Shown: positions 10,492-22,282, numbered from the stretch's first letter. The stretch is 64,000 nt of DNA from Rugalucina vietnamica (GCA_964017185.1 OZ024871.1:59509226-59573225); one strand, 5' to 3'. Notes: a model not told the origin generated them from the sequence alone. A program made the numbers and translations.

Positions 10492-13400
10492 ATTAAAAGG
10501 GCGACGTGCATTAAGAGCCAAAAATAGCCCCCAACCGAGCTGAGTGACGGTGATGTGAAATATAGCCTGGTTATTGCTCTTAATGAAAATAATAATAAAA
10601 TATGTGTATGACCTTTCTTATAGGAATGACCTTGGGTCAAAGGTCATGACCCATTCAAAGCAATTTCAATATTGATATATCAGCTAATGGAAAAAGTTGG
10701 TCATATTTCAGCTTTTACTTGTTGTAGACCACTGAAGTTGGTATCAATTTAGAGCTTACACACCTGCCTTGCATTAATTGGTGTTATAATGAAAATTATA
10801 TTGAATTTTCATATTCATAAATATTAATGAAAACACTGAAAGTAATTGGAAAACAAGTAAGTCTGTTAGAACTTCATAACTTCATTAATTTCAGTTCAAA
10901 CCATAGAATGATATGTTGCTATGGCGTCATTAATACTTCTAAACAAGTCATTCAATTACCATAAAGAAAAAGTGGTCATGTCGAAATTCATGAATTTTAA
11001 TGAAAAACAAAAAGAAATGACTAAACTCATATCCATTTAAGGGTTGGCTTGTGATATTTAGACCTTCGTTACATACTTCAGAAAGAACATTACTGAAGCA
11101 TTATAGTAAGAGGGACCTCCTTAATGTAAAAATGAGAGAAAACCCCATAAATTTTGCAAAAGTGCATATGGATAATGCATATATTCATTGTTTCCATAGC
11201 AACCGATACTACAGTTCCAATAAGTTGAATGTAATTACTCGTATTCAAATACTAATATTATCAACCTAATATATTATTAAAAATGCTTCGGCTCAGCTTT
11301 TGAACCTAATCTGCATTAAATATGCAAAATATGAAATTTGCATATTCCATATTCATGAATATTGATGAAAACCAAAGCGCTTTAACAGAAATTAACGAAC
11401 AGAATAAAAATGTTTTGAGTGCCTTACATATGTAAATGTACCTATATTGCACTTGTCCAATACCATCAATATCATACAGAGTCAACTTTATGCTAAGCCA
11501 CTGTGGTTATGCAAAATTTCTAATATGCATATTCATGAATATTAATGAAAACTTTAGAAAATACAGGAAAAAACCCAAATTAATACTGTTTACCACAACA
11601 CCTTCTTAATTCATCACATGTCTGCTATAGAATATTGAACAAGCATTAACTAAGAAATGATTACAAACAAAACTTATCACACTGATCAGAGGTGCAAATT
11701 ATCTAATTTGAATACCATGAATATGCAAACTATCTAATTTGCATATGAATGATTATTTATTTTTATTCACCAAAGTAATCGAATTAATCACAATTTCAAA
11801 CTTTAACGAAGCAAGTCTAGGATTCAACAGATATGACATGGGGATAAATCACTCAGCTTTGACTTATATGGATAGACAGATAGATTGATTGATGCCACTG
11901 GTTCGATACTTTTGTGAATATTCAAATTTTCACATAGATCCATTACATGTTAGGTCATGCACATCGCATAAATGATTAACAACAACTTGACACGATGCTG
12001 GTGTTTGACTTAAATAAGTATGTTTACGGTTTTAATTGAACTTTCTTTCAATATCTTATTTTCAGATCAATATTCATGAATATGCAAATATGGTTAAGTT
12101 CATACATGCCCCATGTATGTAAGAATAGTCATATTATATTACTGACCAACAATTACATGCCAAAAAGATTGTTTTAAATTAAAATAAGTATTTTGAAATA
12201 TTTACGCTGAAGGCTTGTTTCAAGTTCTATCTCAATTTCTTGTTTCTTTGTATCATCGTATTCATGAAAATGATACAGTGAATATGCAAAGTTAGCAAAC
12301 TAGATTCTTGTCAAATAGTATTTTGCATGATAGGACAGTCAAATCGTATAAATGACAACATGCCACAGTGATGGTGGGTGGAATATTTACGGATTTTATT
12401 GAATCCTTCCCCCTCATTTTCAATGTCCTTTCATTTTATTTTCATAAATATGCAAATTAGATTATTTTAATATTGGGCCATTGCACGTTAGAAAATGAAA
12501 AATTGTATAACAAATGGACAACAACAAGCCGCAGTGATGATTTGTGACTGGAATTAGTATATCTAAGAAGTCCATTGAATTTTTTTTTCTTAATTTCTCA
12601 TGTTTCTATAAATATTCATAAATATGCAAATGAGCTAATTTTTATGCATAGATTCATTACATGTTATGGTGTATCAAGTTGTATCGCTTATCGACATGAT
12701 GCGAAAATGGCTGTTTGTTATTGAAGTCAGTGTATTTTATGTTTTTTCTATTTATATATTTTCTATTATGATTCTATCAATACCGGTATTCATGAATATA
12801 CAAATTAGATGAATATATAATTTAGATATTTTACACAAGCTACAGTTGGATGAAAGGCCTAAGCATGAGCTTTAAAATGATACCATGTTTAGTGAGCTAG
12901 GATAATCAGTAACTAAGTTATGTTTGATTTTGTAGGTATACCCCTATGTTCAAAAATCATATTTGTGGTTGCCGATCTGGCACAACCACATGTCGTGACT
13001 GGTTTGTAGTTTGAAATCTACATGATCAAACTCCATATTTCTGAGATATTTTTCTGTACCAATAGTTTGGTCAATGGTTACGTAGTATCCAAAACTTGTA
13101 TTTTACCTGGTGCCTTATAGCAAAGTGAGGTGAACCTAAATGGGCTGGAAATACAATATACAATACAATACAAGTTGCCATGGAAACCATGTTTTTCTTC
13201 ATAACACAAATAAGTGCGCCTTTGAAAAAAAATCCCATTGTATTTCGGGGGTCCCAATCAACAATTTATCACCCATCAGAGGATGTCTTCTGGTGCTTGG
13301 TGGAATTAATTGGCACAAGGCCTTATAATAAAGGTGTCTTACTTTGAGTGAAATGCAAGTAATCTATAGAGCAATTTTTTTAATAATTAGGTATGAGCCC

Positions 13401-13719
13401 AGCTAAATACCAGAAAGATATTTTCACATTTTGTGCATCTTTGTAATATTAATCTTTTATGAAAATATCTTTTTGGTATTTAGCTGGGCTCTATGTAAAC
13501 TTCTCTGTTAAACCTCTAAATTTCGGTCCAAAATTGTGATTTTCCTACTTTAGCCCATATTGGCGGCCATTTTGTGTAACCATAGCAACCATAAAAGTGA
13601 AATCAATATTAGATTAAAACATTTGGACATTTCATCTATTAAAACATATAAGATAAAATGTCGTACAGATACTTTTATTTTTTGGCTTTTGGGTGGGCCA
13701 GAAAACCCTGTTAATGCAC
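10492..13719. mobile_element. 3.2-kb satellite-rich insertion splitting LINE ORF2
   Basis: On either side the minus strand reads LINE ORF2 (endonuclease side to 13720, RT side from 10491), and removing the segment brings the two parts back into register. Near the ends the motif GTGCATTAA is inverted (10506-10514 and 13711-13719), so TTAA lies at both edges. The interior has no transposase. It is a degenerate ~180-bp tandem repeat marked by TATTCATGAATAT, with TTAATGAAAAC on the right before ~11700 and GCAAATTAG on the right after ~12070; the array therefore reverses orientation in the middle. The last 600 bp are unique sequence with a strong hairpin (13395-13491). A TTAA-target DNA transposon is possible, but the exact ends are ambiguous by 10-20 bp. 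Confidence 0.55.
13395..13491. repeat. 32-bp inverted repeat (hairpin)
   Basis: Arms 13395-13426 and 13460-13491 match at 31 of 32 positions; the left arm starts GAGCCCAGCTAAATACCAG. The loop is 33 nt. It lies near the right end of the 3.2-kb insertion and may be a small foldback element of its own. Confidence 0.8.
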
Positions 13720-15010
13720 GTCCTTCTTTATATCAGCACAGACGGCTGACGCTGACTTTTTACGTTTAGCGTTTACTAAGCGCCAGAACAGCGTACTATC
13801 TATTTCTGCCACGCGATCGATTTCCTCAATTAATGCGTCCACTATACGGCGATGTATACGTCTAAAGTCACACTTAGCCGTTTTATAGATAGTGTATGAT
13901 TCCGAGTTATTTCCCCTCGGTCTACCACTGCGAATCCAATTTGCACGTTTACATTTCATTTCTTTATGCAGACCTTTTAATTCGTCATTCCAATATGGCT
14001 TCAAAAAACTTTTGAATTTCTTTATGGGTAGGGACTCTACAGCAGCCTTCTTAACTACAGAAACAATAGTTGAGTATGCGTTATTAATGTCGGCTTCAGA
14101 AACAAAGTCGTTATTTAAAATATTTTGTATCGAGATATCATCGCTCAAACGCTGCCTATAGTTAACCAAAGTTTCATCTGATACCATTTTCCAATTAATA
14201 GAGTTATCACCCTCATAACCAAAAGACCACTGGCTAAATGTTGGAATTCGTATTTGACAAGCAATAGGCCTGTGTCTAGATACATTTAAACAATCATCAT
14301 CGCAAATTTCACATTGATTTACATACAGCAATTTTTCAACCGGAAATAAGATGTGGTCAATTAGTGACTCGGTTGAATTATCATAGGAGACAAAAGAAGA
14401 GCTTGCACCAGCACACGACTCTAACGTAGTGAGAGAAATAAGATTCGTGTCACGTAAGAAATCTAGAAACCGCAGCTTTCTCCCTGTAGGATTTACTTGA
14501 GAGGCATTCGGCAGAAGATTAACGTTCATATCACCCATTAGAACTACAATACCTTTCTCGGTATACAAAATTCAAAATATTTCGCAATTTATCAATATAT
14601 TCCGTAAACGCTATCAATGAATAGTTGCTACATGGCAAATACACTTGGAAAATATACAACGCGGAGTTAAGACTGCAGTTATACTTAATGCCTATAATTC
14701 GATCATCATCTATATCCAATGGGGCGATATATTGATCATGTCTTTTATGCCACAAAATAGCAACACCCCCTTTTCCGACTTTCCTTTTTGTAGGGAAACT
14801 TAACGATACGTCCGAGACAGCAAAACTGCGATAGTTACTGTCTAACTTATCCAAAAACATTAAATCTTTTTCATACAACCAATGTTCTGAAATGCCGCAA
14901 ATATCTATTTGTCGTTGGTTAAGAATATTGCTAAGATAGGTCGAGCCTGACATAATGCCAGTGGCATTCCAACTTAGGATATTTATGGTTTGATTAATGG
15001 TTTCTGCCAT
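13720..15010 (-). pseudogene. LINE family 1 ORF2, APE-type endonuclease domain (frameshifted)
   Basis: Two overlapping frames on the minus strand. The first starts at an ATG at 15010-15008, 34 bp beyond the ORF1 stop, and carries NILSWNAT and ISEHWLYEKD; the second carries GIVVLMGDMNVN, SLIDHILF and SRHRPIAC. These are the Asn, Glu, GDxN, D-H and final His motifs of apurinic-endonuclease-like LINE domains. The change of frame near 14531-14568 is a single frameshift in otherwise continuous homology. The 3' side (LINE sense) leads into FWRLVNAKRKK, the linker before RT, where the 3.2-kb insert begins. All catalytic motifs are still readable, so the damage is mainly the frameshift and the insert. 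Confidence 0.8.
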
Positions 15011-15043
15011 GAAAAAGGGTCGTGGTTACTAATGTACTTAACT

Positions 15044-17152
15044 TTAGTCAATATTTAATTCATTCCTCAGGGGAGAGAAAGGATTGTAATCATCAACATC
15101 AGCCCGACCGTATAGCTGCCGATCAAAGTTTGAACGATTAGTAGCGCGTCGATCAGAGTAACCGCCCCTTCTATCTACCCAAGGCCTGCACCTGACTCCC
15201 CGAGGCCAAAATGTTGGAGACAGTAGCCGATCTGCAAACTCGTCATCTTCGACATTTATCCGTATGATTACGTTATTTGGGCTCCATTTGCTAGGCCAGA
15301 TACGTAGCCAGGTCACAGTTGGACCTCTTCGCTTAACGTACTTACAAATAACATCTGGCGTGACTTCCGGCCTAAACCCACCAAGGTAGAAACGTTTTGG
15401 TTTCTTCTTCACATACTGGAGAAAATCATTATCATTATCGACAAAATCCTCAATTTCCTCAATTTCTTCGGTAGTGCCAATTAAACCTGGCCTTTGGACA
15501 TTACCTGTATAATGTACGGGGATTTTACTACCGTTTGGGGTTGAACTTGTATCCGCAGTATTACCGGTATGAACAGCCTGCGAGGAAGAACGCGTATAGG
15601 AACTTTGTTGCGCCCCCAAAGACCGCGGGGATTGCATCGCGTCACTCCCCGGGACCATATAATTCGTATTTACTATAGAGAAGTGTGTGTTTCGTTGTTG
15701 CTCACTATATACCATACGAGGTGCCGGATTCGCGGGGGTAACGTTTGTGTTGGACCCTGTTTTGTCCGCAATATGACTGTACAGTTGCGATTGTCTACAG
15801 GTAATACCAGTTGTACTGGATGATGTGAAAGTAGACACGGTATTCAAACCTAAAGGTTCGGCCGTAAGCTGACCTGTCGCATTAAAGCTGGGCGAGGCAC
15901 TAAAAGAAACTGTGTTTATGTTGGGGTGGGGAGCTGTTTCGTCCCCAAATTGCTCATTAAGGTCTGAATTTATATGATGATCAATACCCTCTACAGCATG
16001 TAAGTCTGGTTGTAGTTCTGACTGTATCCCACGGTTTGCATTTTCATTGACATGCATTTCACTGTCATTGTTTCTCTGGATATCACCAGTATTGGAAGTC
16101 AAAGAGTGTGTCGCCGCAGTACCAGTACTCGTCGTGGCGGGCGCCCCCCATACACCAGCACTTGGGGTAGAAGACTTTGTCTTAGGTTTCCTGCTAGAAC
16201 TGCTCTGTTTCTTGGAAGCTGAGGAGCGACTGCCCGGCGAGGACAAGGAACTGAGCGATTCTACCGAATCCTGTAGATCGTTTACAGTTTGCTTCACAAC
16301 TCGAAGTTCGCTTTTCAAGCTTACGACACCAAGAGAACTATCTGACTCAAGACGCTCAACGGCAAGCTTAATGTCAACCACGGCTTTCTCTACCGTCGTA
16401 GCCAAGCATGTAAGGTCAGACTTCAGTGACAGAACAGTTGCTTTCACAGTCTGTAGTTCAGATGAACGTGATGATTCAATACCAACCATTTTTTGTTTCA
16501 TAGTCAAAAGTTCAGCTCTAATTGTGGTCATATTCTGGGTAAGTTCTTTTATTTCTGTAGAGAATTCACACGGGTTCATCGTTGCATTAAACGTCCCCGA
16601 TTGAGATCTCAAGGATTTATTCGAACGTAACATGTCTTTGATTTCTGAGTATTCTGCACCCTCGAAAACGGCCATTAGCGCATATATATCATATGCAAGT
16701 TTCACCGCAACCGTATCGCCGTTACGGGTGCGTACACGACGTTTCAGCTCACATTGTAATCCGTAAGGAAAATCCTCGACCTCCTTCAGCTCTTCAAACA
16801 GTATAGAGCGATGTTGTTCAAGTGTTGCTTCACAAGAAGCCTCATTTAAAAGGACCCTGTTCACGAACATTTCTCTAGGAAGGCCTTTAAACAGCTCTTT
16901 TAATTTGTCAAACAATTCTTGGAACTCAGTTTTTTCTTCAACAGATACAGATTCAGCTTCAGAATTCTGATCATTTGGAAAATCGATACCGAATTCATTA
17001 TTCTGGCCATCATAGGGTACCTTGACATCTGTCTGGTGATAATCATGATTCAGAAGTTGTACCGGTGTAAGCTGGGTGTACACCGGAGAAGACGGTAGCG
17101 ATTCTGACTGAGAGTCTGGGTTCGGCATAATTAAGCAGTAACCGAATATCAA
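15044..17152 (-). CDS. LINE family 1 ORF1 protein (702 aa), uninterrupted
   Basis: Single open frame of 702 codons on the minus strand, ending 34 bp before ORF2. The N-terminal ~190 residues are acidic, with no recognised domain. About residues 205-305 form a likely coiled coil (regular L/V/I spacing, e.g. ELTQNMTTIRAELLTMKQKM). Residues ~310-560 are Ser/Thr/Asn/Gln-rich and probably disordered. About 587-665 is a conserved block (KRFYLGGFRPEVTPDVICKY to FWPRGVRCRPW) that recurs in the second LINE copy and looks like an RRM-type nucleic-acid-binding fold. LINE ORF1 proteins bind the element's own RNA. The intact frame contrasts with the broken ORF2. The ATG at 17152 is chosen as the first in frame; an ATG nine codons downstream (MPNPDS) is an equally plausible start. 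Confidence 0.75.
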   Translation of the reverse strand: MIFGYCLIMPNPDSQSESLPSSPVYTQLTPVQLLNHDYHQTDVKVPYDGQNNEFGIDFPNDQNSEAESVSVEEKTEFQELFDKLKELFKGLPREMFVNRVLLNEASCEATLEQHRSILFEELKEVEDFPYGLQCELKRRVRTRNGDTVAVKLAYDIYALMAVFEGAEYSEIKDMLRSNKSLRSQSGTFNATMNPCEFSTEIKELTQNMTTIRAELLTMKQKMVGIESSRSSELQTVKATVLSLKSDLTCLATTVEKAVVDIKLAVERLESDSSLGVVSLKSELRVVKQTVNDLQDSVESLSSLSSPGSRSSASKKQSSSSRKPKTKSSTPSAGVWGAPATTSTGTAATHSLTSNTGDIQRNNDSEMHVNENANRGIQSELQPDLHAVEGIDHHINSDLNEQFGDETAPHPNINTVSFSASPSFNATGQLTAEPLGLNTVSTFTSSSTTGITCRQSQLYSHIADKTGSNTNVTPANPAPRMVYSEQQRNTHFSIVNTNYMVPGSDAMQSPRSLGAQQSSYTRSSSQAVHTGNTADTSSTPNGSKIPVHYTGNVQRPGLIGTTEEIEEIEDFVDNDNDFLQYVKKKPKRFYLGGFRPEVTPDVICKYVKRRGPTVTWLRIWPSKWSPNNVIIRINVEDDEFADRLLSPTFWPRGVRCRPWVDRRGGYSDRRATNRSNFDRQLYGRADVDDYNPFSPLRNELNID

Positions 17153-17290
17153 CTATCAAATAACTCTGAACGTAGCCGGGAACCACTTTACCCTGCCAGC
17201 TCAAGCGTGACGAAAATTAAGTCAATATCTTAACATCGCTGCCCGATTACTGTTCATAGAATACAATAGAACACAATACTATATAGGGCC

Positions 17291-17874
17291 CTCGGGCACA
17301 GTTAGTAGGTTATCGATAAATTTGACTTTCTTTGTTAGATAAAGAAGATCCGAAAGTTCATAAAAGCTCAAAAAGTAAATGTCTTATCTGATGTTTTGAT
17401 CCATCCCACATTAATATTGTCCTTTACTCGTCACTTTATCCAAAAATTATACTTTTAAACACTTTATTCCATTAGATTTTTCTGATTTTTTGCCACATCG
17501 AAATAACCCGACATTTCAGTTGGTCACGTGGTCACTGTGCATAGAGGCAAGTTATCAGTTCTTAGTTCATATTTCTTTTGCCATTAACTTGAATCAGTCA
17601 ATTAAAAGGAAGAATGTCTAATTTAGAAATACTTTCAAACCAAGACTTCGTGAAAATATTCACTAGTACAAATGCGCATGTAGTTGATTTTACGCTGTTT
17701 GATACCATTGATGCATTACCACATTTAGGTATAACCTTAAGTATAGGTCCATACAGTTTAGTAAACAGTTTTTATTGCTTTTCAGGCTATTGTTTAAGCA
17801 TGTTAAAGAGGATAGATTGTTAAAACAAACTAACCATAAGAAGATTAACATTAAATTCGCATACATGCATATTA
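17291..17874. other. Non-repetitive gap with one open frame of unknown status
   Basis: No similarity to other parts of the window. A 69-codon frame at 17614-17823 (+) starts MSNLEILSNQDFVKIF after GGAAGA, and a TTAG/GTATAA string at ~17726 could act as a splice donor. Nothing confirms it, and no downstream exon is recognisable. It is recorded so the reader knows it was examined. Confidence 0.2.
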
Positions 17875-18265
17875 TTAAGGTGGGTGGGGTAATTTTACAT
17901 GTTAAGTGGTAAAAATATTAATACAGAAATATGTTTTAGCAATACAGGTGTTTCATTATCAAATCAATAGTTTCTAAAATTGTTTAAAATACAAAAGCAA
18001 GTCATACAGACAGGGAAAATGACTGGATAATGGAAAGGTATGTAGTTGTCTGTTTATTAGATTTAAAGCTTATTTCATAGCAGTACCATACAACATCGCC
18101 TGATTAGACTATCGTGCCAAAAAAAATTCCAGAGCAGCCCACCCAATCCTTCTTAGGGAAGGTTAGGACTAGCCAAAAATGCATTCAAACCAACTATAGC
18201 AGGAGATGTCACCTCCGATGCTAAATATGCGAGATACAGGATTTCGGGTTCTAGGGTATATAGAG
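17875..18265. repeat. Dispersed repeat, copy 2 (partner of 7001-7375)
   Basis: Diverged copy in the same orientation as 7001-7375, sharing GTGGGTGGGGTAATTTTA at the start and CATTCAAACCAACTATAGCAG near the end. Noncoding. Confidence 0.5.
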
Positions 18266-18497
18266 ACGTTGACCTTTTCCCCGCACTCGGTTTGGAAGTG
18301 CAGGCAAAAGGCTGTAGATGACGTGTTTTTTGTTAGAATTCAATAAAATTTCATGTATATTTGCTTATAAAATACTTTTGCAAAAGCAGATATATTCCTT
18401 TTTCTGTTGAAAATATAAATGGTGTACACGAACTTTTCTGACAAACCACTTATGTATTAAACACATTTGTTACGTGTCTTCGACATGCTTCTGATGT

Positions 18498-18953
18498 TTG
18501 TTGAATCAAGGTATCTCCATGTCTATGGAAATACATTGGTTGAATTTGCGGCATATTTTTCCACACGCCCGGTTTAATGGTAACATGAATCCAATGCAAA
18601 CAAACAGCTCGGCTAGTTATGATCAGGTTACAGCTGGTCCGGTTTCTTACGATGCGCAATTGGGTAGTAGACAGAATGATGATGCTATAAATGATAGGCC
18701 TAATGATAATTGATAATGGTTTGAGTTTAGCAGATGGCACGGTGGGTGCAAAAGGTAGCGTTACGCATAAGGAGACCGAGTTGTTAGATGTTTGTGTTGA
18801 GGATGATGATGATGAGGATTTTACTGAGTATATCAGACGGCCTCCAAAGCGTTTCTATATTGGGGGGTTTACTGCCGATGTTAGCACGCAGAAAATATTT
18901 AGATATATAAACAAACGCGGTCCAACTGTGACCTGGATCAGAGCGTGGCCTAG
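18498..18953 (+). pseudogene. LINE family 1 ORF1 fragment
   Basis: Two frames with a shift near 18700. The second reads EDDDDEDFTEYIRRPPKRFY and IGGFTADVSTQKIFRYINKR, matching the RRM-like end of ORF1 in the minus-strand copy (KKPKRFYLGGFRPEVTPDVI). Homology stops exactly at the TAG target duplication (18951-18953) of the 3.3-kb transposon and continues at 22283. It is 5'-truncated and frameshifted. Confidence 0.7.
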
Positions 18954-19692
18954 TAGTCCGGCACAAAATCAATTTGACCTGGAATTGTGGTATAAAGTTT
19001 TTTTCTTTACAGATTCTTGTAGGTTAGACATTATCATTAAGGATTCTGGATGATGACAGCCTGTCATTATTGAGCATTTTGAGAAATTCAAGATGGCGTC
19101 CAAGATGTCAGAAAATAATGAAAATACATATATTATTGTACAATGTGCCCGTTAAAATGAATAAAATGCTATGTTTCCTCACAATTTTAGCAGGTATTAT
19201 TATATCTGACATAAGTTATTGTTGCCTGATTTAAGGATCAAAATTGACATCCAAGATGGCCGCCAGAATAAGATTTCTTGACGAATACAAATGTCTGCAC
19301 AGGATATACATATTTGAGCTTCTTATGCATACATATTTTGATCAATTAGGCCTGAACATGACATATTAAGTTTTGTTTTCTTTTTAAATCCATGCATGTA
19401 AGACCTTGTCAATATAGAATCCAACTTCTGACACCCTGTCAGCATTAAACAATTTGATCAAGATGATATCTGAAAACAATTTTTACGCACTGTTTTAAAA
19501 TTTGTCTCTAACTGAATGAAAAATGCTGTTTTATCCCACCATTTAATACATATTGTAATATAATACATATCTAACATTAGTTACCTTTTCCAGGCTTGAG
19601 TACAATATGGAATCCAAGATGGCTGTCAGAACATTTAAATATTATAAAAAATTTCCTAATACATGTACACTGTTAAACCTTTTGTATATTTC

Positions 19693-19794
19693 TGATTTTA
19701 ATGCACCATAAAACACGTTTAATTCATTAAGTTCTTGTTATTTTTTCATTAGTATTCTTAAGAATTAAACGTGTTTTATGGTGCATTAAAATCA
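19693..19794. repeat. Perfect 33-bp inverted repeat (hairpin)
   Basis: Arms 19693-19725 and 19762-19794 are exactly complementary; the left arm starts TGATTTTAATGCACCATAAA. The loop is 36 nt. It lies inside the 3.3-kb transposon. The absence of any mismatch, when the surrounding arms are diverged, suggests a younger insertion or recent conversion. Confidence 0.85.
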
Positions 19795-20273
19795 TGCCTT
19801 TTAAAATCAGATCTGCTAAATCTGTTGCCAGAGTCATTTTGGTGGCTGACAAATGAGACGAAACTTGAACTGTACCTCTGACCACCAAATCGCCTTCTTA
19901 AATCAACTGAATTGCATTTTTGGAAGTGAAACTGAAAGTCATAGCGCCACATAGTGCTGTGGTTAGGCTTAGGCTTGTAGGAAATAAATAACACAAAACT
20001 GTGAGACAAATGGGTTTTAGACTGCGTCTTTAGCTGCATAATTATGGTTTTATTGCATCTGCTTACAGCATGGGGTGATATAAGAGCTCAACTTTTCGGT
20101 TGTAATAATTTTCTTTGGCTAAATATGCTTTCAAGTATGCATATTGACCAGATATCATTGGTCTATTTTGTATGTTCCATTCACTTTGACTGTTGAATGC
20201 TTTGTCAACGTATGCTTAGTCTAGCATTAAAGGGTTTTTATCAGTAATTTAGCTGTAATTGTGAAACCTTGCT

Positions 20274-20383
20274 TATCTTTTTATTATTAATTAAGTATTT
20301 GTCCTTTATATACATGAACATGCTTGTATATCTTTTTATTATTAATTAAGTATTTGTCCTTTATATACATGAACGTGCTTGTA
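20274..20383. repeat. Tandem duplication, 55 bp x 2
   Basis: Unit starting TATCTTTTTATTATTAATTA is repeated at 20274 and 20329 with one difference (GAACATG versus GAACGTG). Simple local duplication inside the transposon interior. Confidence 0.8.
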
Positions 20384-20399
20384 TGTTTCAAACACATAC

Positions 20400-20544
20400 C
20401 TTCTGCTGATGCCATTGACATATATTTCATGCCCCTCTGACCTCTGGCCAAATTAATGTCATAGCTGGCTGAATGTGTAACTGTCTTTGAACTATTCTTA
20501 AGCAAACTCTTACACTTGGAACCCTTGATTTCATGCCCGGCCAT
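20400..20544 (-). CDS. Possible exon with splice donor, unknown product
   Basis: Minus-strand frame starting MAGHEIKGSKCKSLLKNSSK, open to GCAGAAG at 20400, where GTATGT follows, a good donor match. It encodes about 48 residues with no recognised domain. It lies inside the interior of the 3.3-kb inverted-repeat transposon, so it could be a relic of the transposon gene, a captured host exon, or chance. The evidence is only frame plus donor. Confidence 0.2.
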
Positions 20545-22282
20545 TGATATTTCAAGTAGAGGCTAACATTTGGATTGTGTAATCGTGTCTTTTAATTGTC
20601 ATTGATATACTTTTAAAGCATGCACCATAGCTTGGTATTCCCCTTGATCTGATTTTCATGCTCTGTTGACATTGACAATATTTATGTCACGGCTTGCACT
20701 AAGGTGTGTATTTCTGCACCATTGTTAGACAGCTTGGTGTGAATCCGTAAATAGTAATTTCCCCAGGACATTGATCTATATTATACAGTATGCTACCTAG
20801 AGCTCGTTAAAATTTACATAGATTTTCGCATTTAAGTGTGTTTCCTGTAACACCGATATCTGCAGATATACAGATCCTTAGATATAAAAGGTTCTTTGTA
20901 CATCCTTCGGCTGAAGCACCCCTTGTACACATGGCCTACACTGTGTTTTGTAATTATTTCATCCACAACAGTTGCAATATCGTCAAGGACGTTTTTATCA
21001 TCAATGCTGTTGATTTTTGACAGTATATATCTTCTAGATCTTAATCCTGTCCATCTGTTCTGAAGCTATATAAATCAATATACTTTCAGTAAAAGTAGCT
21101 AAGCTGGACTATATAACAAGTCATACCCAATACGACTTATAAATAAGAAAAATAAACTGTACAAAAGTCTCCATTGTGCACTTAATATGTAAGCTAGTTT
21201 CTTAGCTTTATTTGTGTGGAGGAAATGCATCTGATTATATTGGTATTCAATTCAAGCGCAAATATTTTTTATACTATTATAAATCTTATAAATACCAATT
21301 TGATGATTTTACATGTATCATGCTGCTGATGAATCTATGAATGAATGGTAATGCAATTTTCATCACCGTTTTACACTGTGACCATTTATTATCATGGATC
21401 CTTTTCATAATATGTGTGAAAATAAACTGAAATTACAGTAATAGAATAACAGCAATGCAGTGTTTTAAATCTGCACTTTTAATAGCTTCAAATATAATTC
21501 AAAGCGATTAATTACTTAAAATATATTCAAAGCATTTGCTTAGATGAACCATGTGGTATTTTCGTGTCTATTTTACAGCAACAATATACAGGAAGAGAAG
21601 AAACTGTGGTGTTGTTTTTCTGGTGGCCATTTTGAATGCCATCTTAAATATGATAATTTTACAGCTTGCAAAAATATGTAAGCTTCAACAGTCCTATAAC
21701 TTCCCTTCAAGATTTGATCAAAATGCAAACAAACATTCAAACAAACTTTCACTTTCAGATCAGTGTAATTGACTGTTTAGTTCTAAATCTGTATCTGGTA
21801 GACATTTTGGATGCCATCTTGAATTTCTGACAAGGCTCAATGATGTCATGAGTTCATTATTTTGATTCTATAATGTCAGTGTCTAATCCAGAAGAAGCTC
21901 AAATATGTATACCGTATAAATATATGGTAAACAATTAAAATCTTTAAAAAATCTTATTTTGGCAGCCATCTTGGATGCCATCCTTGGTTTTCAAACCAAA
22001 AATCATTAACTGAAGACAGTTGAGTTAATACCTAAAATAAAGTTGTGAGGCAACATAACATTTTCATTCATTTTATGGACAAAATGTATAGCAGACCATG
22101 TATTTTCATCATTTTAGACATCTTGGACGCCATCTTGAATTTCTCAAAATGCTCAATGATGACAGGCTGTCATCATCCAGAATCTTAAATTGCAATGTCT
22201 TACCTACAAGAATCTATCAAGAAAAAAACTTTATACGCGACTTCCATGTCCATCGAAAATATGCCATATTCGTGCCGGACTA

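Larger units (their letters stand above)
7625..17290 (-). mobile_element. Near full-length, broken non-LTR retrotransposon (LINE family 1, copy 1)
   Basis: Read on the minus strand the order is 5' UTR (~17290-17153), ORF1 (17152-15044), ORF2 endonuclease (15010-13720), ORF2 reverse transcriptase to C-terminus (10491-8047), then a 3' UTR ending in AATAAA followed by a TATC-like tail near 7625-7646. It is interrupted by a 3.2-kb insert (10492-13719) and a ~280-bp interspersed repeat (9963-10238), and ORF2 is frameshifted in at least two places, so it is inactive. Without the inserts the element is about 6.2 kb. A second copy of the family, with the same TATC tail, is at 18490-25252. The clade is not assigned; APE-type endonuclease plus an ORF1 with an RRM-like end fits the CR1/Jockey/I assemblage. 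Confidence 0.8.
18954..22282. mobile_element. 3.3-kb DNA-transposon-like element with long inverted arms and TAG target duplication
   Basis: The ends read TAGTCCGGCAC inward from both sides (18954 and, inverted, 22282). They are flanked by TAG at 18951-18953 and 22283-22285; deleting element plus one TAG restores the LINE ORF1 frame. Inverted similarity is strong for ~180 bp (shared GATTCTGGATGATGACAG and GAGCATTTTGAGAAATTC) and continues patchily for ~740 bp on each side through repeated AAGATGG motifs. The middle (~19700-21500) has no transposase ORF. A 3-bp duplication plus long inverted arms would suit a PIF/Harbinger- or CACTA-like nonautonomous element, but the superfamily is not assigned. 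A fragment of a relative is at 36430-36850. Confidence 0.75.

Noticed and set aside
10492..13719. Two independent LINE copies instead of one split copy
   Set aside because: The endonuclease part ends and the RT part begins at the same point of ORF2, and both are on the minus strand in the right order, so a single interrupted copy is simpler.
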